From Fagopyrum homotropicum (Eukaryota; Streptophyta; Magnoliopsida; Caryophyllales; Polygonaceae), in the NCBI GenBank assembly GCA_033239125.1, contig BSWB01000004.1, positions 59,023,501 to 59,087,500 of the forward strand: a DNA stretch of 64,000 nucleotides, written 5' to 3'. The notes beneath the pieces are model-generated. The model was not told the origin of the DNA and did no database searches. It was given only the letters and a program-made list of their open reading frames with translations. Numbering within the stretch: position 1 is the first letter of the stretch; each line of letters begins with the position of its first letter. Shown here piece after piece: positions 1 to 10,405 of the stretch. Made by a program: the position numbers and the translations under genes.

Positions 1-2
1 GG

Positions 3-768
3 AAGAGTGATGGGAGGAAACCGGGAGTATATGAAGTGAGTGAAGTCACCATGAGCAACTACAAACTCGATGTAATCAACAATGAGCTTAAGTCTTTGAG
101 GGAGTTGTGTGCCACAACCTTAAAGAATCAAGCAAGTCCTCAAGTGCAAGTGCAAGCCAACTTGGCTTCCAAAGAGGAGGGCATTAACTACATGGGAAGG
201 GGGTAACTACAACAATTATCAAGGCCCTAGGAACTTCAACAACAACAGCCGGCAATACAACAAATACCAGCCTAATCACAACCATCCCGGGTTCTCCTAT
301 TCTAACCCGGATGGTACCTTGAACCCTCCCGCTTCCACAAGCGCAGCCCCACCACCTAAGGCTTCACAAGAGCCTCCACCCGGTTTTGCTCAACCTCCAA
401 AAGATAGAGCCGAAATGATGTTTGAACAACTTCTTGGAAGGTTGAGTGGACTTGAGAGCACAGTGACATCAATTTCCAAAGCTCCAAAGGTGCTAGAAGC
501 ACAAGTGTTCCAAAAGGTGGGTGAAGCACAAAGGGATCCGGGAAAGCTTCCCGGAAGAACCAAGGACAATCCAATAGGCCAAGTGTTGGCCATTACCACA
601 AGGAGTGGGCTGACCATGAAAGATCCCTTACCTAAGGGGAATGATAAGGGAAAGCAAGTATTAGTGGAGGAAGAACCATTACAAGAAGAAGGAGGCAAGA
701 GCAAAGATGATGAGCCAACATATGTGGCACCACCTCCATACAAGCCACCACTACCATTCCCACAATGA
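3..768 (+). pseudogene. gag: Gag C-terminal part (Athila A), broken
   Basis: Frame 3 from base 3 reads the end of a Gag protein up to about 205. A one-base slip in a G run then moves the reading to frame 1, where it continues to a TGA at 766-768. Visible features are an Asn/Gln-rich stretch (about 205-290) where other gypsy elements have a zinc knuckle, a Pro-rich stretch (about 310-400), and a segment with ITTRSG (about 592-610) shared with B and C just before protease. In B and C the last codons before protease are open where A has TGA, so this is a nonsense change. The capsid domain lies upstream of the window. Confidence 0.8.
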
Positions 769-1605
769 CGAGCAAGAGCTCGATTGGACAAACATATCGG
801 TAAATTCCTTGAACTCATGTCTAAATTGCATATTAACATTCCGTTCATGGATGCTATTCTAGGTATGCCAGCCTATGGAAAGTTTTTGAAGGAGATACTC
901 TCCAACAAGAGGAAGTTGGAGGAGTATGGAGAAGTGAGAATGACAAAGAGATCTTCTGAGTTGATTCAAACTATGAGGGAGGAGATGCCTCCTAAGCTGC
1001 GAGATTCGGGATCTTTTTATGTTCCTATTGGAGTTGGAGAAGTGCAGTATGAAACTCTATGTGGCCTTGGAGCAAGTGTAAGCATTATCCCACTTGCACT
1101 TTGCAATAAGGTTGGGCTAGGAGAGCCAAAGCCGGTCAAGATGACCCTGTACATGGCGGATCGTTCAATCACTCACCGTGTGGGAATCCTAGAGGACATA
1201 CCGGTTCAGCTTGGGAAGTTCTATGTGCCAATCGACTTTGTTGTTTTGGACATCCCGGCGGACTACCCGGTTCCTATCATCTTAGGAAGGCCATACTTAG
1301 CCACATTCGGATGCTTAGTGGATTGCAAAAATGGGATCCTCTCCTTCAACATAGGAGAGGAAAATATCAAGTTCAAGCTGTCCACAATGATGAAGGGGCC
1401 AACCCTTGGTGAAGATGTCTTCAACATTATTGAGGAAGAAGAGTCTAGAGAAGTTGTGAGCTCGATCTTGATCAAGGACCCGCTTGAGAGGGTTCTTAGC
1501 TCGAGTTTGATGGAGGAAGGAGTTGAGGATGATTGCAATGAAGAAATCCAAGCCTTGGAGTCATCAAAAAGGAGACAAGTGTTGAATTTAAAGTGCACGA
1601 AGTAG
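769..1605 (+). pseudogene. pol: Athila protease region with altered catalytic site
   Basis: This is a retropepsin-like aspartic protease that would cut the Gag-Pol polyprotein. It aligns by eye with the protease of B and C, including the flap-side segment MADRSIT and the conserved ILGRP motif (about 1279-1293) with the hydrophobic run before it. In C and B the active site reads CDLGAS. Here, at about 1060-1077, it reads CGLGAS, so the catalytic aspartate is replaced by glycine and the enzyme would be dead even if translated. The frame ends at 1605, and the next part of the polyprotein is in another frame. The acidic tail (about 1420-1560) matches the protease-RT linker of B and C. Confidence 0.85.
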
Positions 1606-2976
1606 TGCTGAATCACTGTAGGAACCACGGCCAGGGAGCAAGAACCACGCCTGTGGAACTTTCTGTAATGTCCAAATATGCCATCTCTTCCAATTCCACG
1701 CCCGTGGTTGTGCCAGAGGTCGTGGTTTTGCCCGTGGTTTCTCCAGAAAGTTCCTTAGTTGTTGATCAAGCTTCAAGAAGTCTTGGGGAGTCTTCCTTGG
1801 CTTTGGAATCATCTCAACCTACATTATATGGATCATCTCCAACCGATAAAGGTCCTCCTAAACTTGATCTTAAGCCTCTCCCTTCTCATTTAAAGTATGC
1901 TTTCCTTGGTTCAAATTCTACTTATCCGGTTATTGTGAATGCATCTTTGATGGATGATGAGCTTGATAGATTGTTGAATGAGTTGAAATTGCATAGGAGA
2001 GCTATAGGTCACACCATTGATGACTTAGTTTGCATTAAACCTTCCTTGTGCATGCATAAAATCTTGATCGAATACAACCATAAACCTTCAATTGAACCTC
2101 AAAAGAGATTGAATCATATTATGAAAGAGGTAGTCAAGAAAGAGATCCTTAAATTGCTAGATGCGGGATTCATTTTCCAGATTTCGGATAGTAAATGGGT
2201 TAGTCCCGTACATGTTGTTCCTAAGAAGGGTGGTATGACCGTAGTAACTAATGAGAACAATGAACTAATCCCAACTAGGACGGTTACGGGGTGGAGAATA
2301 TGTATTGACTATAGGAAGCTTAATGTGGCCTCTAGGAAAGATCACTTCCCTCTTCCCTTCATTGACCAAATGCTGGAGAGATTAGCTCAACATTCACATT
2401 TTTGCTACTTAGATGGCTATAGTGGGTTTTTCCAAATCCCTATTCACCCGGATGACCAAGAGAAAACAATATATACTTGTCCTTGGGGAACATTTGCATA
2501 TAGGAGAATGCCATTTGGGTTGTGTAATGCACCCGCCACCTTTCAAAGGTGTTTGATGACTATTTTTTTTGAATATATTGAAAACATCATGGAAGTGTTT
2601 ATGAATGATTTCTCGGTGTATGGATCTTCATTTGATGATTCTCTTAGCTAACTTGTCTTTGGTGTTGAAGAGATGTGAGGAAACTAACCTTGTATTGAAT
2701 TGGGAGAAATGCCACTTCATGGTAAGTGAAGGCATAATGTTGGGACACTTGGTATCCCAATGGGGAATTGAGGTTGATAGAGCAAAGATAGAGACGATAG
2801 AGAAGTTGCCACCACCTACCTCGGTGAAAGGGGTAAGGAGTTTTTTAGGGCATGTTGGTTTTTACCGGAGGTTTATAAAACATTTATCTAAAATTTCTAA
2901 GCCTCTCACTAACCTACTAAGAAGGATGTTGAGTTTGTTTTCTCCAAAGATTGTATTGAAGCGTTTTGTAGGTTGA
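1593..2976 (+). pseudogene. pol: Athila protease-RT linker and reverse transcriptase, broken
   Basis: The reading frame at 1593-2651 holds a linker rich in the CCACG/CGTGG motif (about 1620-1745). It continues into reverse transcriptase: LKPLPSHLKYAFLG start, KEI.KLLDAG, WVSPVHVVPKKGG, CIDYRKLN, the fingers/palm segment PFGLCNAPATFQR, then the catalytic box. That box reads FMNDFSVYG (about 2599-2625) where element C has FMDDFSVYG, so one of the two metal-binding aspartates is asparagine. A frameshift near 2640 moves the rest (thumb/connection: LVLNWEKCHFMV, FLGHVGFYRRFIK) to 2605-2976, and another slip follows near 2925-2975. RT would copy element RNA into cDNA in cytoplasmic particles. This copy cannot. 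Confidence 0.9.
1618..1745 (+). repeat. CCACG/CGTGG motif cluster in the A protease-RT linker
   Basis: Within 130 bases there are repeated variants: ACCACGGCCAGG, AACCACGCCTGTGG, TTCCACGCCCGTGG, GTCGTGGTTTTGCCCGTGG. The same position in B (38130-38315) and C (56315-56490) has the cleaner form CCACGGCCGTGG. The segment lies in a coding linker that tolerates insertions. Confidence 0.75.
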
Positions 2977-3863
2977 AGGATGCTTTGATATCCGCCCCTA
3001 TCATACAACCTCCAGATTGGAGCTTACCGTTTGAAATAATGTGTGATGCGAGTGATGTGGCTGTTGGGGCTGTTTTAGGACAAAAGAAAGATGGGTTTAC
3101 ACATGCCATCTACTACGCTAGCAAGACGCTAGATGATGCCCAACTCAATTATGCCAAAACCGAGAAGGAGTTGCTTGCGGTAGTGTATGCCTTTGAGAAG
3201 TTCCGGTCATATCTTGTTGGAGCAAAGGTTATTGTGTACACGGATCATGCTGCAATCCGGTATCTCCTCACAAAGAAGGACGCCAAGCCTCGCCTCATTC
3301 GGTGGATCCTTCTCCTCCAAGAATTTGACTTGGAGATTCGGGACAAGAAGGGTTCCGAAAATTCAATAGCGGACCATCTTAGTAGGCTACCACAGTTGGA
3401 GATTGAAAGATATGACATCCCGATTGATGACTCATTCCGGGATGAGCAATTGAAAATGATGGAGGAGTGCTTACTTCAAGTGTCTAGAGGGAGTGAGCCA
3501 TGGTATGCGGATATAGTGAACTACCTTGTGTGTGAAGAGGTGCCACCCGGTTTGTCATATGCCCAAAGGAAAAAGTTTTTCAAGGATGTGAGGTATTACT
3601 ATTGGAGCGAGCCTCTCTTGTTCAAGAGAGGACCGGATGGAGTCTTTAGGAGGTGCATTCTGGAGGATGAGGTGGAGAGTTTAATCCGTCATTGCCACTC
3701 CGTGCCATGTGGAGGCCATGCTAGCTCACACAAAGCGTGTGCAAATTTATTGCAATCTGGTTTTTATTGGCCTTACTTGTTTAAGGATGTGCAGAATTTT
3801 GTGGTAGCTTATGACGATTGCCAAAGGACGGCAGCATCTCAAGAAGGAATGAGATGCCCTTGA
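2973..3863 (+). pseudogene. pol: Athila RNase H and integrase zinc-finger region
   Basis: The frame starts within the end of RT and carries RNase H. It shows CDASDVAVGAVLGQ (first catalytic Asp, about 3043-3085), EKELLAVVYA (catalytic Glu, about 3160-3190) and TDHAAIRYLL (third Asp, about 3240-3270). It then runs into the tether ADHLSRLPQLE and the integrase N-terminal HHCC finger (HCHSVPCGGHASSHK ... DDCQRT, about 3690-3830). The first finger cysteine is lost: the sequence has YDDCQRT where C has CCDACQRT. RNase H degrades the RNA strand after copying, and the finger helps integrase multimerise. A frameshift near 3835 breaks the link to the integrase core. Confidence 0.88.
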
Positions 3864-4740
3864 ACAACATACAACAGGTTGAGATATTCGATGTTTGGGG
3901 TGTGGACTTCATGGGGCCATTCCCCGCTTTATGTGGCAACCTCTACATTCTATTGGCGGTGGATTATGTGTCGAGATGGGTGGAGGCAATCGCCTCTCCC
4001 ACAAATGATACCAAAGTTGTGGTACGGTTCTTCACCGAGTCATCTTCCCTAGGTTTGAAATACCAAGAGTGATCATAAGTGATGGAGGGAAGCATTTCAC
4101 CAATTGGAACTTTGGGACACTTTTGGCTAAGTATGGGGTGACTCATAAGGTGGCCACACCTTACCATCCCCAAACTAGTGGCCAAGTGGAGATCTCCAAC
4201 CGGGAGATAAAGGGGATACTTGAGAAGACGGTTTCTAGGACAAGAAAAGATTGGGCTATGAAGCTCGATGATGCTTTGTGGGCTTATAGAACCGCCTTCA
4301 AAACACCAATTGGCACAACTCCCTACAAGCTAGTTTATGGCAAGTCTTGCCACCTTCCGGTGGAGATGGAGCATAGGGCATATTGGGCCATAAGGTGGCT
4401 GAATTTTGACCTCAAGGAAGCCGGTGAGAAGAGGTTGCTAGACATTAATGCTCTTGAGGAGATCCGGTTGGATGCTTATGAAAATGCCCGGATTTACAAA
4501 GAAAGGACCAAGCGTTGGCATGACAAACATCTCATCCCAAAAGAGTTGAGTGAAGGTGACTTAGTCCTTTTTTTCAATTCAAGGCTGCGGCTCTTCCCCG
4601 AAAAGCTAAAGTCAAGATGGACGGGTCCTTATGTGGTGAGGAAAGTCTTCCCCATGGAGCGGTTGAGATAGGTGGGGAGCATTGTGGAGATTTTAAGGTG
4701 AATAGGCACCATTTGAAGAAGTACATCCCGGGAGCTCCGG
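3818..4740 (+). pseudogene. pol: Athila integrase core and C-terminal domain, broken
   Basis: The catalytic core shows D in WGVDFMGPFP (about 3895-3925), the second D in IISDGGKHF (about 4070-4098) and E in GQVEISNREIKGILEK (about 4180-4225), so a full D,D-E set is visible. It is spread over two frames (3818-4072 and 4069-4671) separated by a slip near 4060. The C-terminal part contains KRWHDKHLIPKEL and the beta-barrel segment SRWTGPYVV. A further slip near 4650 moves the last residues (DFKVNRHHLKKYIPG, about 4689-4735) to a third frame. Integrase would insert the cDNA into chromosomes. No chromodomain is seen, as expected for the Athila lineage. Confidence 0.88.
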
Positions 4741-4786
4741 TGGATATGATTCCCCACTTCACCTTGAGTGAAACGCTCCCGAATTT

Positions 4787-4834
4787 GGTCAAGCTAATGA
4801 CCTTAAAGAAGTGCTTAATGGGAGGCAACCCATT
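4787..4834 (+). promoter_or_regulatory. Conserved two-hairpin module after pol (A copy)
   Basis: Hairpin I is GGTC (4787-4790), an 8-base loop containing AGCTA, and GACC (4799-4802). Hairpin II is AATGGG (4817-4822), loop AGGCAA (4823-4828) and CCCATT (4829-4834). B and C keep both hairpins at the matching place with stem II as CTTGGG/CCCAAG, so at least two base pairs changed on both sides while pairing was kept. Role unknown. It sits between pol and, in B and C, ORF3. Confidence 0.6.
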
Positions 4835-5181
4835 GGTACATATCTTTCCCTTTTCGTTTTTGTTTTCGTTTTCTCTTTTGCTTTTGCCTTTGTTTTGGTG
4901 TGTTTGTGCGTCTTGTGTTTGTGTGCTAGAGTCTAGGTAGCATGGAAGCCTTGCAAGGCATGAGGATGATGATGATGATCCCGCATCAAACGTGGGTGGA
5001 GCGGACGTGGGACTTGGATGGCTAGCGGTGCTTAGCGCGGGTCCCGACGCCATATTGAACATCAAGAGCTCTCTACTACCTTTGATTGATCATCCACCAT
5101 CACTTCACATGAGTGAACCAAAATACCGAAACCACCACTTTTACATTGTGAGGACTCTCTTTCACTTCTTTATTTAATTTG

Positions 5182-5219
5182 CACATTGGGGACAATGTGT
5201 TCTTAAGTATGGGGTGGGG
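5182..5219 (+). promoter_or_regulatory. Stem-loop plus internal polypurine-like tract (A copy)
   Basis: CACATTG (5182-5188), loop GGGA, CAATGTG (5193-5199), followed by AAGTATGGGGTGGGG (5205-5219). The tract resembles the element's own 3' polypurine tract (6451-6466), so it could act as a second plus-strand primer site. B (32605-32644) and C (50757-50795) have the same pair of features. Confidence 0.55.
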
Positions 5220-6450
5220 TTTTCATGATCATTTGCATGATTGCATCTAGGATAGTTTCATATTGTCACATGTTTCATTAGCTTTTGCATTGTACATATA
5301 TATTTCGAAAAATCCAAAAATAATCAGAAAATTTTAAAAATTTTAGTGCTTCTAAGTTTGGATATGACCCTTATGATGAGATTGTTTTGTGAATTGGCTA
5401 TGGATGGCTTTTTGTGTTAAATGGATGTATGCATATGTAGACTTAAAATACTTATCTTGAATCCCATGTATTATTGGTGATTATGATGCTTGCCTTGATT
5501 GGATTGAGGATTGATGGTCAAAATTACATGCTAGTTCTTGCACATCATCTAGGAATGATTAAGGCAATTCATTACTCTCTTCTTCTCATCTTGATCATGT
5601 TGTTTGAGCACCTCAATTGATATAAAAATTTGACCTCTTTTGACCCATCCGGGAATAGGAGCATGCTAGTGTGTTGAGTGTATGAAAATCAAGTTTGGGG
5701 TGAAGTTGTTGATGAATGAATGTTGTAAATGAAGTGCTGAATATGTTGTGAAAAGTGTAGAAAAAAATATAGGTTTGGGGACTTTGGTTTTGATGACGAG
5801 TAACTCGGCACCATTCACATGATCGGGTGTTTGTGCCTTGCCAAAGTCGGATAAACCGAATGTCCTAACGAGCCTTGGTATGTGTGCCCGATGTGAGGCA
5901 CCTCGGAAAAATCCCAAGGTCCGCTAATCATCAAGGTTTCGGCTTTGTACACCAATGCCATTGTCTCAAAAATAAGTGAAAGAAAAAGAAAATGAAAAAG
6001 AAAAGAAAAGAAAGAAAAGATGGAGAAAAATATATATTTGTGGGAAGTTGAACAAAAATGAAATTGTGGAGTTAGTTCCTTTCCCGGATTAGCATCACAT
6101 GACCTAGAAAAGTTCCCATCTTATCACAACGTTTCTTGGCCTCTTCTTTCTTAAGTCCTTGTGACCTATTTGCATATGTGTAAGACTTAGTGATCTAGAT
6201 TGGATATTCTCATGATCATCTTGACTTCTTCATTTTCACTTTTCATGCATGATTTCGAGTTAAGTATAATTGTCTTTCCATGCCTTCATTCATTTGATAC
6301 ATGATTGCTTGTCCATTGCTATGAAACATGACAATGAAGGTGATCCATCTTATGAAGCACAATTCTAAAAAGATTTTATGTTTTTCCACATTCAAAAATC
6401 ATGTCATCACTTAGCCTATAGTTGGACCTTTCTCTGGGACGAGCAAGTCT
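5220..6450 (+). other. Non-coding 3' region of Athila A
   Basis: No protein reading frame is supported. It holds an AT-rich part, a conserved block (see 5769-5930), a purine-rich AAAG run (about 5975-6030) and the approach to the polypurine tract. The ORF3 that lies before this region in B and C is missing here. Confidence 0.7.
5769..5930 (+). other. Conserved non-coding 3' block shared by Athila A, B and C
   Basis: The stretch with GAGTAACTCGGCACCATTCA and then GTGTTTGTGCCTTGCCAAAG is nearly unchanged in B (31895-32065) and C (50049-50222), both read on the minus strand. Flanking non-coding sequence has diverged. GAGT-A-ACTC and GGTTTGGGG/TCCCC-type pairing suggest RNA structure. Confidence 0.6.
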
Positions 6451-6466
6451 TAAGCATGGGGTATTT
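6451..6466 (+). promoter_or_regulatory. 3' polypurine tract of Athila A
   Basis: TAAGCATGGGGTATTT ends exactly where the LTR should begin. B and C have AAGTATGGGGT before their 3' LTRs. It primes plus-strand DNA synthesis. Its last five bases (6462-6466) also form the left TSD of X1. Confidence 0.75.
6462..6466. repeat. Target-site duplication of X1 (TATTT)
   Basis: TATTT at 6462-6466 is repeated at 9294-9298, directly flanking the solo LTR. Joining the two flanks recreates polypurine tract followed by LTR start. Confidence 0.85.
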
Positions 6467-9293
6467 TGTAACACCCCGAATTCTGATAACTCGGGGAGCT
6501 ACTGGTTAAGACCTCACAATGGGTCCCGATCATAGTTTGACAACAATTTTACTTGGATCTTACAACAAGGCACAAAAGTATTTAAAACATTTGAAAACTT
6601 TAAACAATATATACATGGAGAATGTATCAGCCTTACAAGAAAGACACTAAAACGACGCATATGAAGAACAAAAGACATTCCCGTCCCCAACTAAATGAGT
6701 ACGTGGACTCGGCTGACCATTTCCTCCGGATCTCTCTACAACTGTCTTAACCTGCAAGGCATCTACAAGCGGTGTAAAACCGTTAGCTAACATTCTGTAC
6801 ATAAGGATAAAGGTAAAAGCACAAACACACAACACACACAATCAACATGCAACACTCAATCCTTTTATTATCTTTAATTAGGTGATAGGTTATTACTAAT
6901 GATACTTATTTTGTGACACGAGGGATTCCCAAACCTCGCCCCTGTCCCCGTTTACCAACGCGGAATGGTACTAATACATCTGACCGTCTACCGGACTGGG
7001 CTGGTCGCAAGGAACCTCCTAGACTCTCGCAAGAGCTAGGCAGATGATGTCACGACCCGTTATCATACACTTGGGTCAATTATGTAAATAATAAAGTCGG
7101 CCTAATCCGGTTTCGTTGTTTATCATAACTAACAAACACCACTCATACACATTACACTCATACAAGAAGCCAGCTAAGTAAGTCCGTGGAGTTACCAGAA
7201 TCAAATCTCGACTCTCTTAATCACAACTCAATCTATAATTGTATGCTCGGTTGCCTGTCAAAAGAGGCAAGTGTGTCAGCACACTTTCTAGCTAATTAGA
7301 AGTCTAAGACTTCTAAGGTAGTAGATCTTATTAGAACATAATTTAATACAGTACCAATTATGATAAAATGACTATTTTACCCTTGGTCCCGGAACTTCCA
7401 AAAACCCGGAATACGTACTTTAATTCTTATTTGATGCTAACTAACCATATTCTACTCCCTAGGATGATTTTAGGTAACAACTAGAGAAACTACCCACTTT
7501 TCTATTTTCCGAAAAGTCACTAAGGTCCAACTACAGCTTCAAATATGAAATTAAAATAAACTTATCAAAACACTAAAATAAATTTCTAAATTATCTATGA
7601 TATCTAATCTACTCATAGGAGCAAGAATTTCTTAAAACTGTTCAACTATCCCTTCTACAAAACTCCTTAAAGTTGGCTACTACACTACAATGCTCCTATA
7701 CTTAGACAAAAATCAATGCTGGAAAAAACAGCTCAAGGTCTCTACTTTGGGACGCCATAACTCTTAAACGGCAACTCGGATTCCTCTCAAATTTCAATAT
7801 GTTCTACAACAATATGTCTACTATATCATATCCAACATTCAAGCCCAACGGAGATCAAGAGCTTATTCCAAACCATCTCACAAAACAGCATCACCTGCTG
7901 TTTTTCCCAACACTTAGCACATTTATAAAAACTACATGAGGCGTCAACTTTGGAACATCATAACTTTCAAACCGTAACTCCGATTCTTCCAAAAGTTTAG
8001 TATAATATACTATGTACTACTGACTACAACATATCCAAAATTCAGCAGCAAAGGAGGAGTATAACTTACTCAAATCTGGACCCGAAGTTGACTGCTTTTC
8101 ACTTCCGAAAACTCAAAAAACGCCTCAGTTCTTCAAGCTATCTTCCGAGGCTGTTAGGGACGGATTGATGACACAAAGGGTTCTCACATCAGCATATATA
8201 TGTTAAGGATTGATCAAAGAGAAGGAAACGTGGATGACTGTACATAGACATTTGCACAGAATGAAACTCCCACACTAGGTCCTGTGTTCGACTAAGGAGA
8301 TTAGTGAGAGGGCCATAGGCTTACCCGAACAAAGAAGACCAGGCTTGCGGTATGTCAACGATGCAGGCCTTCTAGTTGATGCGCGTCTCTGCAGGTTGAT
8401 GGTGTCCGGTTTGAACTCCACGGTTGTTGACTGTCCTCATCCGACGCAAGGCAGCGGTTCCAGGAGCGGGAGAAAGTGGTTTAGGCAAGAGGAGCGTCCA
8501 GGGTGTGTTGCGCCACAAGGCTAGAGGAGTTGGTGGACTGTGGTGCACTACACGTCTTGAGAGACTCGTCAGCGCCATCTAGGGTTGCGTGTAGCAGGCG
8601 AGAAGGCTCCCACGTGTTGCTTGTACACGACGATAGAGGAGATGCGAGGCTCACCAGCGTCGTCCTGCGTGCAAGAGGAAGACGATGTGCCGGTTGTACT
8701 ATGTCAATCCAGGACTGCAATGACATGAAGGTGGGAGCGTCTAGGGCTAGCAAGGGAGCGCAGCAAGGCTGGAAGGGAGGAAACGGAGGCTGGGCCTGCA
8801 CAAGGGAGCCGCTACTAGGCCTGTACACCAGCGAGGACATTGGGTTGCTGCTGTCTTCAGCAAGAAAAGGGGCAAGGGTGAGGAGTGTGCTGAAGTAAGA
8901 GAAAGATGGGTTGAAGCAAGGCAAAACTAGGCTGCTGAATTGGTCAAGAAGAGTGGGCTGGAGTTTGTCAAACTTGTCAAAAACTCGTCACAGCTCTGTC
9001 GTGTCTCGTCTCAGCCTTGTCATGATCTCGTCTAAAGTCGTCGTTAAGAATTAATTATAAGAATTAGGGTTTGATATAATTCTATCATTTTATGTGAATT
9101 AAATTCTACAGAAAATGATAAATAATTATAAAAATTAGGGTTTGATATAATTCTATCATTTTATGTGAATTAAATTCTACATAAAATGATAAAATTTGTG
9201 AAGCAAGAAATACTAGATAGAATGGGAAACCGTCAATGGCTCGAAGTCCGATTTGATTCGGAATTGAACGGAATAAAAATTCCGGATATTACA
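6467..9293 (-). mobile_element. Solo LTR of gypsy family X (X1)
   Basis: A 2.83-kb unit begins TGTAACACCCCGAATTC and ends CGGATATTACA, flanked by a perfect 5-bp TSD. GGGGTGTTACA is a familiar 3' end of plant Ty3/gypsy LTRs, so the LTR reads on the minus strand. There is no internal coding region: open frames in the GC-rich part (8370-8930) overlap each other on both strands and show no known domain. A solo LTR arises by recombination between the two LTRs of one element. X2 (13655) and X3 (44110) start with related sequence. Confidence 0.85.
9052..9193. repeat. Tandem duplication of 71 bp in X1
   Basis: The unit at 9052-9122 is repeated at 9123-9193 with only a few changes. Both copies contain TTAGGGTTTGATATAATTC. 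Confidence 0.9.
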
Positions 9294-9627
9294 TATTTTG
9301 ATAACACGATTTATGACGTTAGTTTAGGTATCCATTTAGATAGTTTTTCCCGTTATTCATGCATGGTTTGGCATTAGTTCATGACGTTTACGCTTAATTC
9401 ATGCATATTGTCGAGATAGACGTCTACACGGGCTTTTGTCGGTTTTGTAGGTATTTTGGGGAGCTTTTGGAGCTTAATCGATACATTCAAAGATCATTCC
9501 TCGTGATGACACGCTTCCGGACTCATTAAGAAGCAAGCTAGGAGCAAAGGAGAACACATAGGACCTTGTTGGTGAATGCCTTGCACAAACTCGTTGCTTA
9601 AGGATCAAAAGGAAGCTGAACAAGCAA

Positions 9628-9675
9628 AACCACGGCCCAGAGCCAAAACAACGCCCATAATTTTGGCCGTGGTTT
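9628..9675 (+). repeat. CCACGG motif cluster upstream of TATA in the A LTR
   Basis: ACCACGGCCC, ACGCCC and GGCCGTGGTT occur within 50 bases, ending about 65 bases before the TATA-like box at 9740. Position relative to TATA matches the U3 clusters in B and C. Confidence 0.7.
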
Positions 9676-10226
9676 CCTCTGAACAGCTGTGACAGCTGTC
9701 CCACGATCTCCATATCCGACTCTTGCCCTTGACGGAGAATATAAGTGGTCCTGCAGGCTATTGCTAAAGGACTCTCTCCCACACTCTCTTACACGCACAT
9801 TATTCCATTGGTGGATAGGCTTGGAGAAGAAGAAAAACACTCTGATTTTGGGAAGGAGAAGAACAACACTAATTTGAGAGTTTTCATAGCTTTTGAATAG
9901 CTTTTGAGTGATTTTTTAGTGACCTTAGTTGAAGACATTTGTAAGGAACGTTTTGGACCGTCTTTTGAAGGGTTGTAAGTCTTGGTTAAACTTATATTCA
10001 GCTGGGTTTTCTTGTTTCTACTTGCTTCTTTTCTCTTTCATTTCATTTTCTTGCTATGGAAGCCACGAATGTTTGCTTGTTGAGTTTGAATCTTAAAATG
10101 CATGTTGTTGGCTAACTAGTGGTGATTCTAGGGTAATGGAATGATGGTTATGGCTTGGATTATGATAGAATAGACTTGAATGTACCCTTAGAAGATTTGC
10201 TTGCTCAAACCTAACCACTGTTGAGA

Positions 10227-10275
10227 ATCACGGTCTGTTCATACCTTTCCACGGCCGTGGTTTTACGATGATTTG
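10227..10275 (+). repeat. CCACGGCCGTGG site in R/U5 of the A LTR
   Basis: AATCACGGTC, then the exact 12-mer CCACGGCCGTGG at 10249-10260, then GCCCGTGATT. It lies about 500 bases downstream of TATA, as do the single sites in the B and C LTRs. Confidence 0.75.
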
Positions 10276-10405
10276 CCCGTGATTTTCTCTGTTGTGCTTG
10301 TATTGATGAATCTAAATGTTAGGATGTTAGATTGTTGAAATCCTAGTGTTTGTTAAGCATAATCTAGCCTAGGGTGACCAAATGCTAGCAAACTAAGTGA
10401 GGGAA

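Noticed and set aside
5960..6040. A/G-rich run as a polypurine tract of Athila A
   Set aside because: It is a simple AAAG-type repeat 430 bases from the LTR and is not conserved in B or C. The real tract is at 6451-6466.
8370..8930. Overlapping open frames of 68-147 codons in a GC-rich stretch of X1
   Set aside because: They overlap on both strands, have no recognisable domain, and lie inside a solo LTR. GC-rich DNA gives long chance frames.
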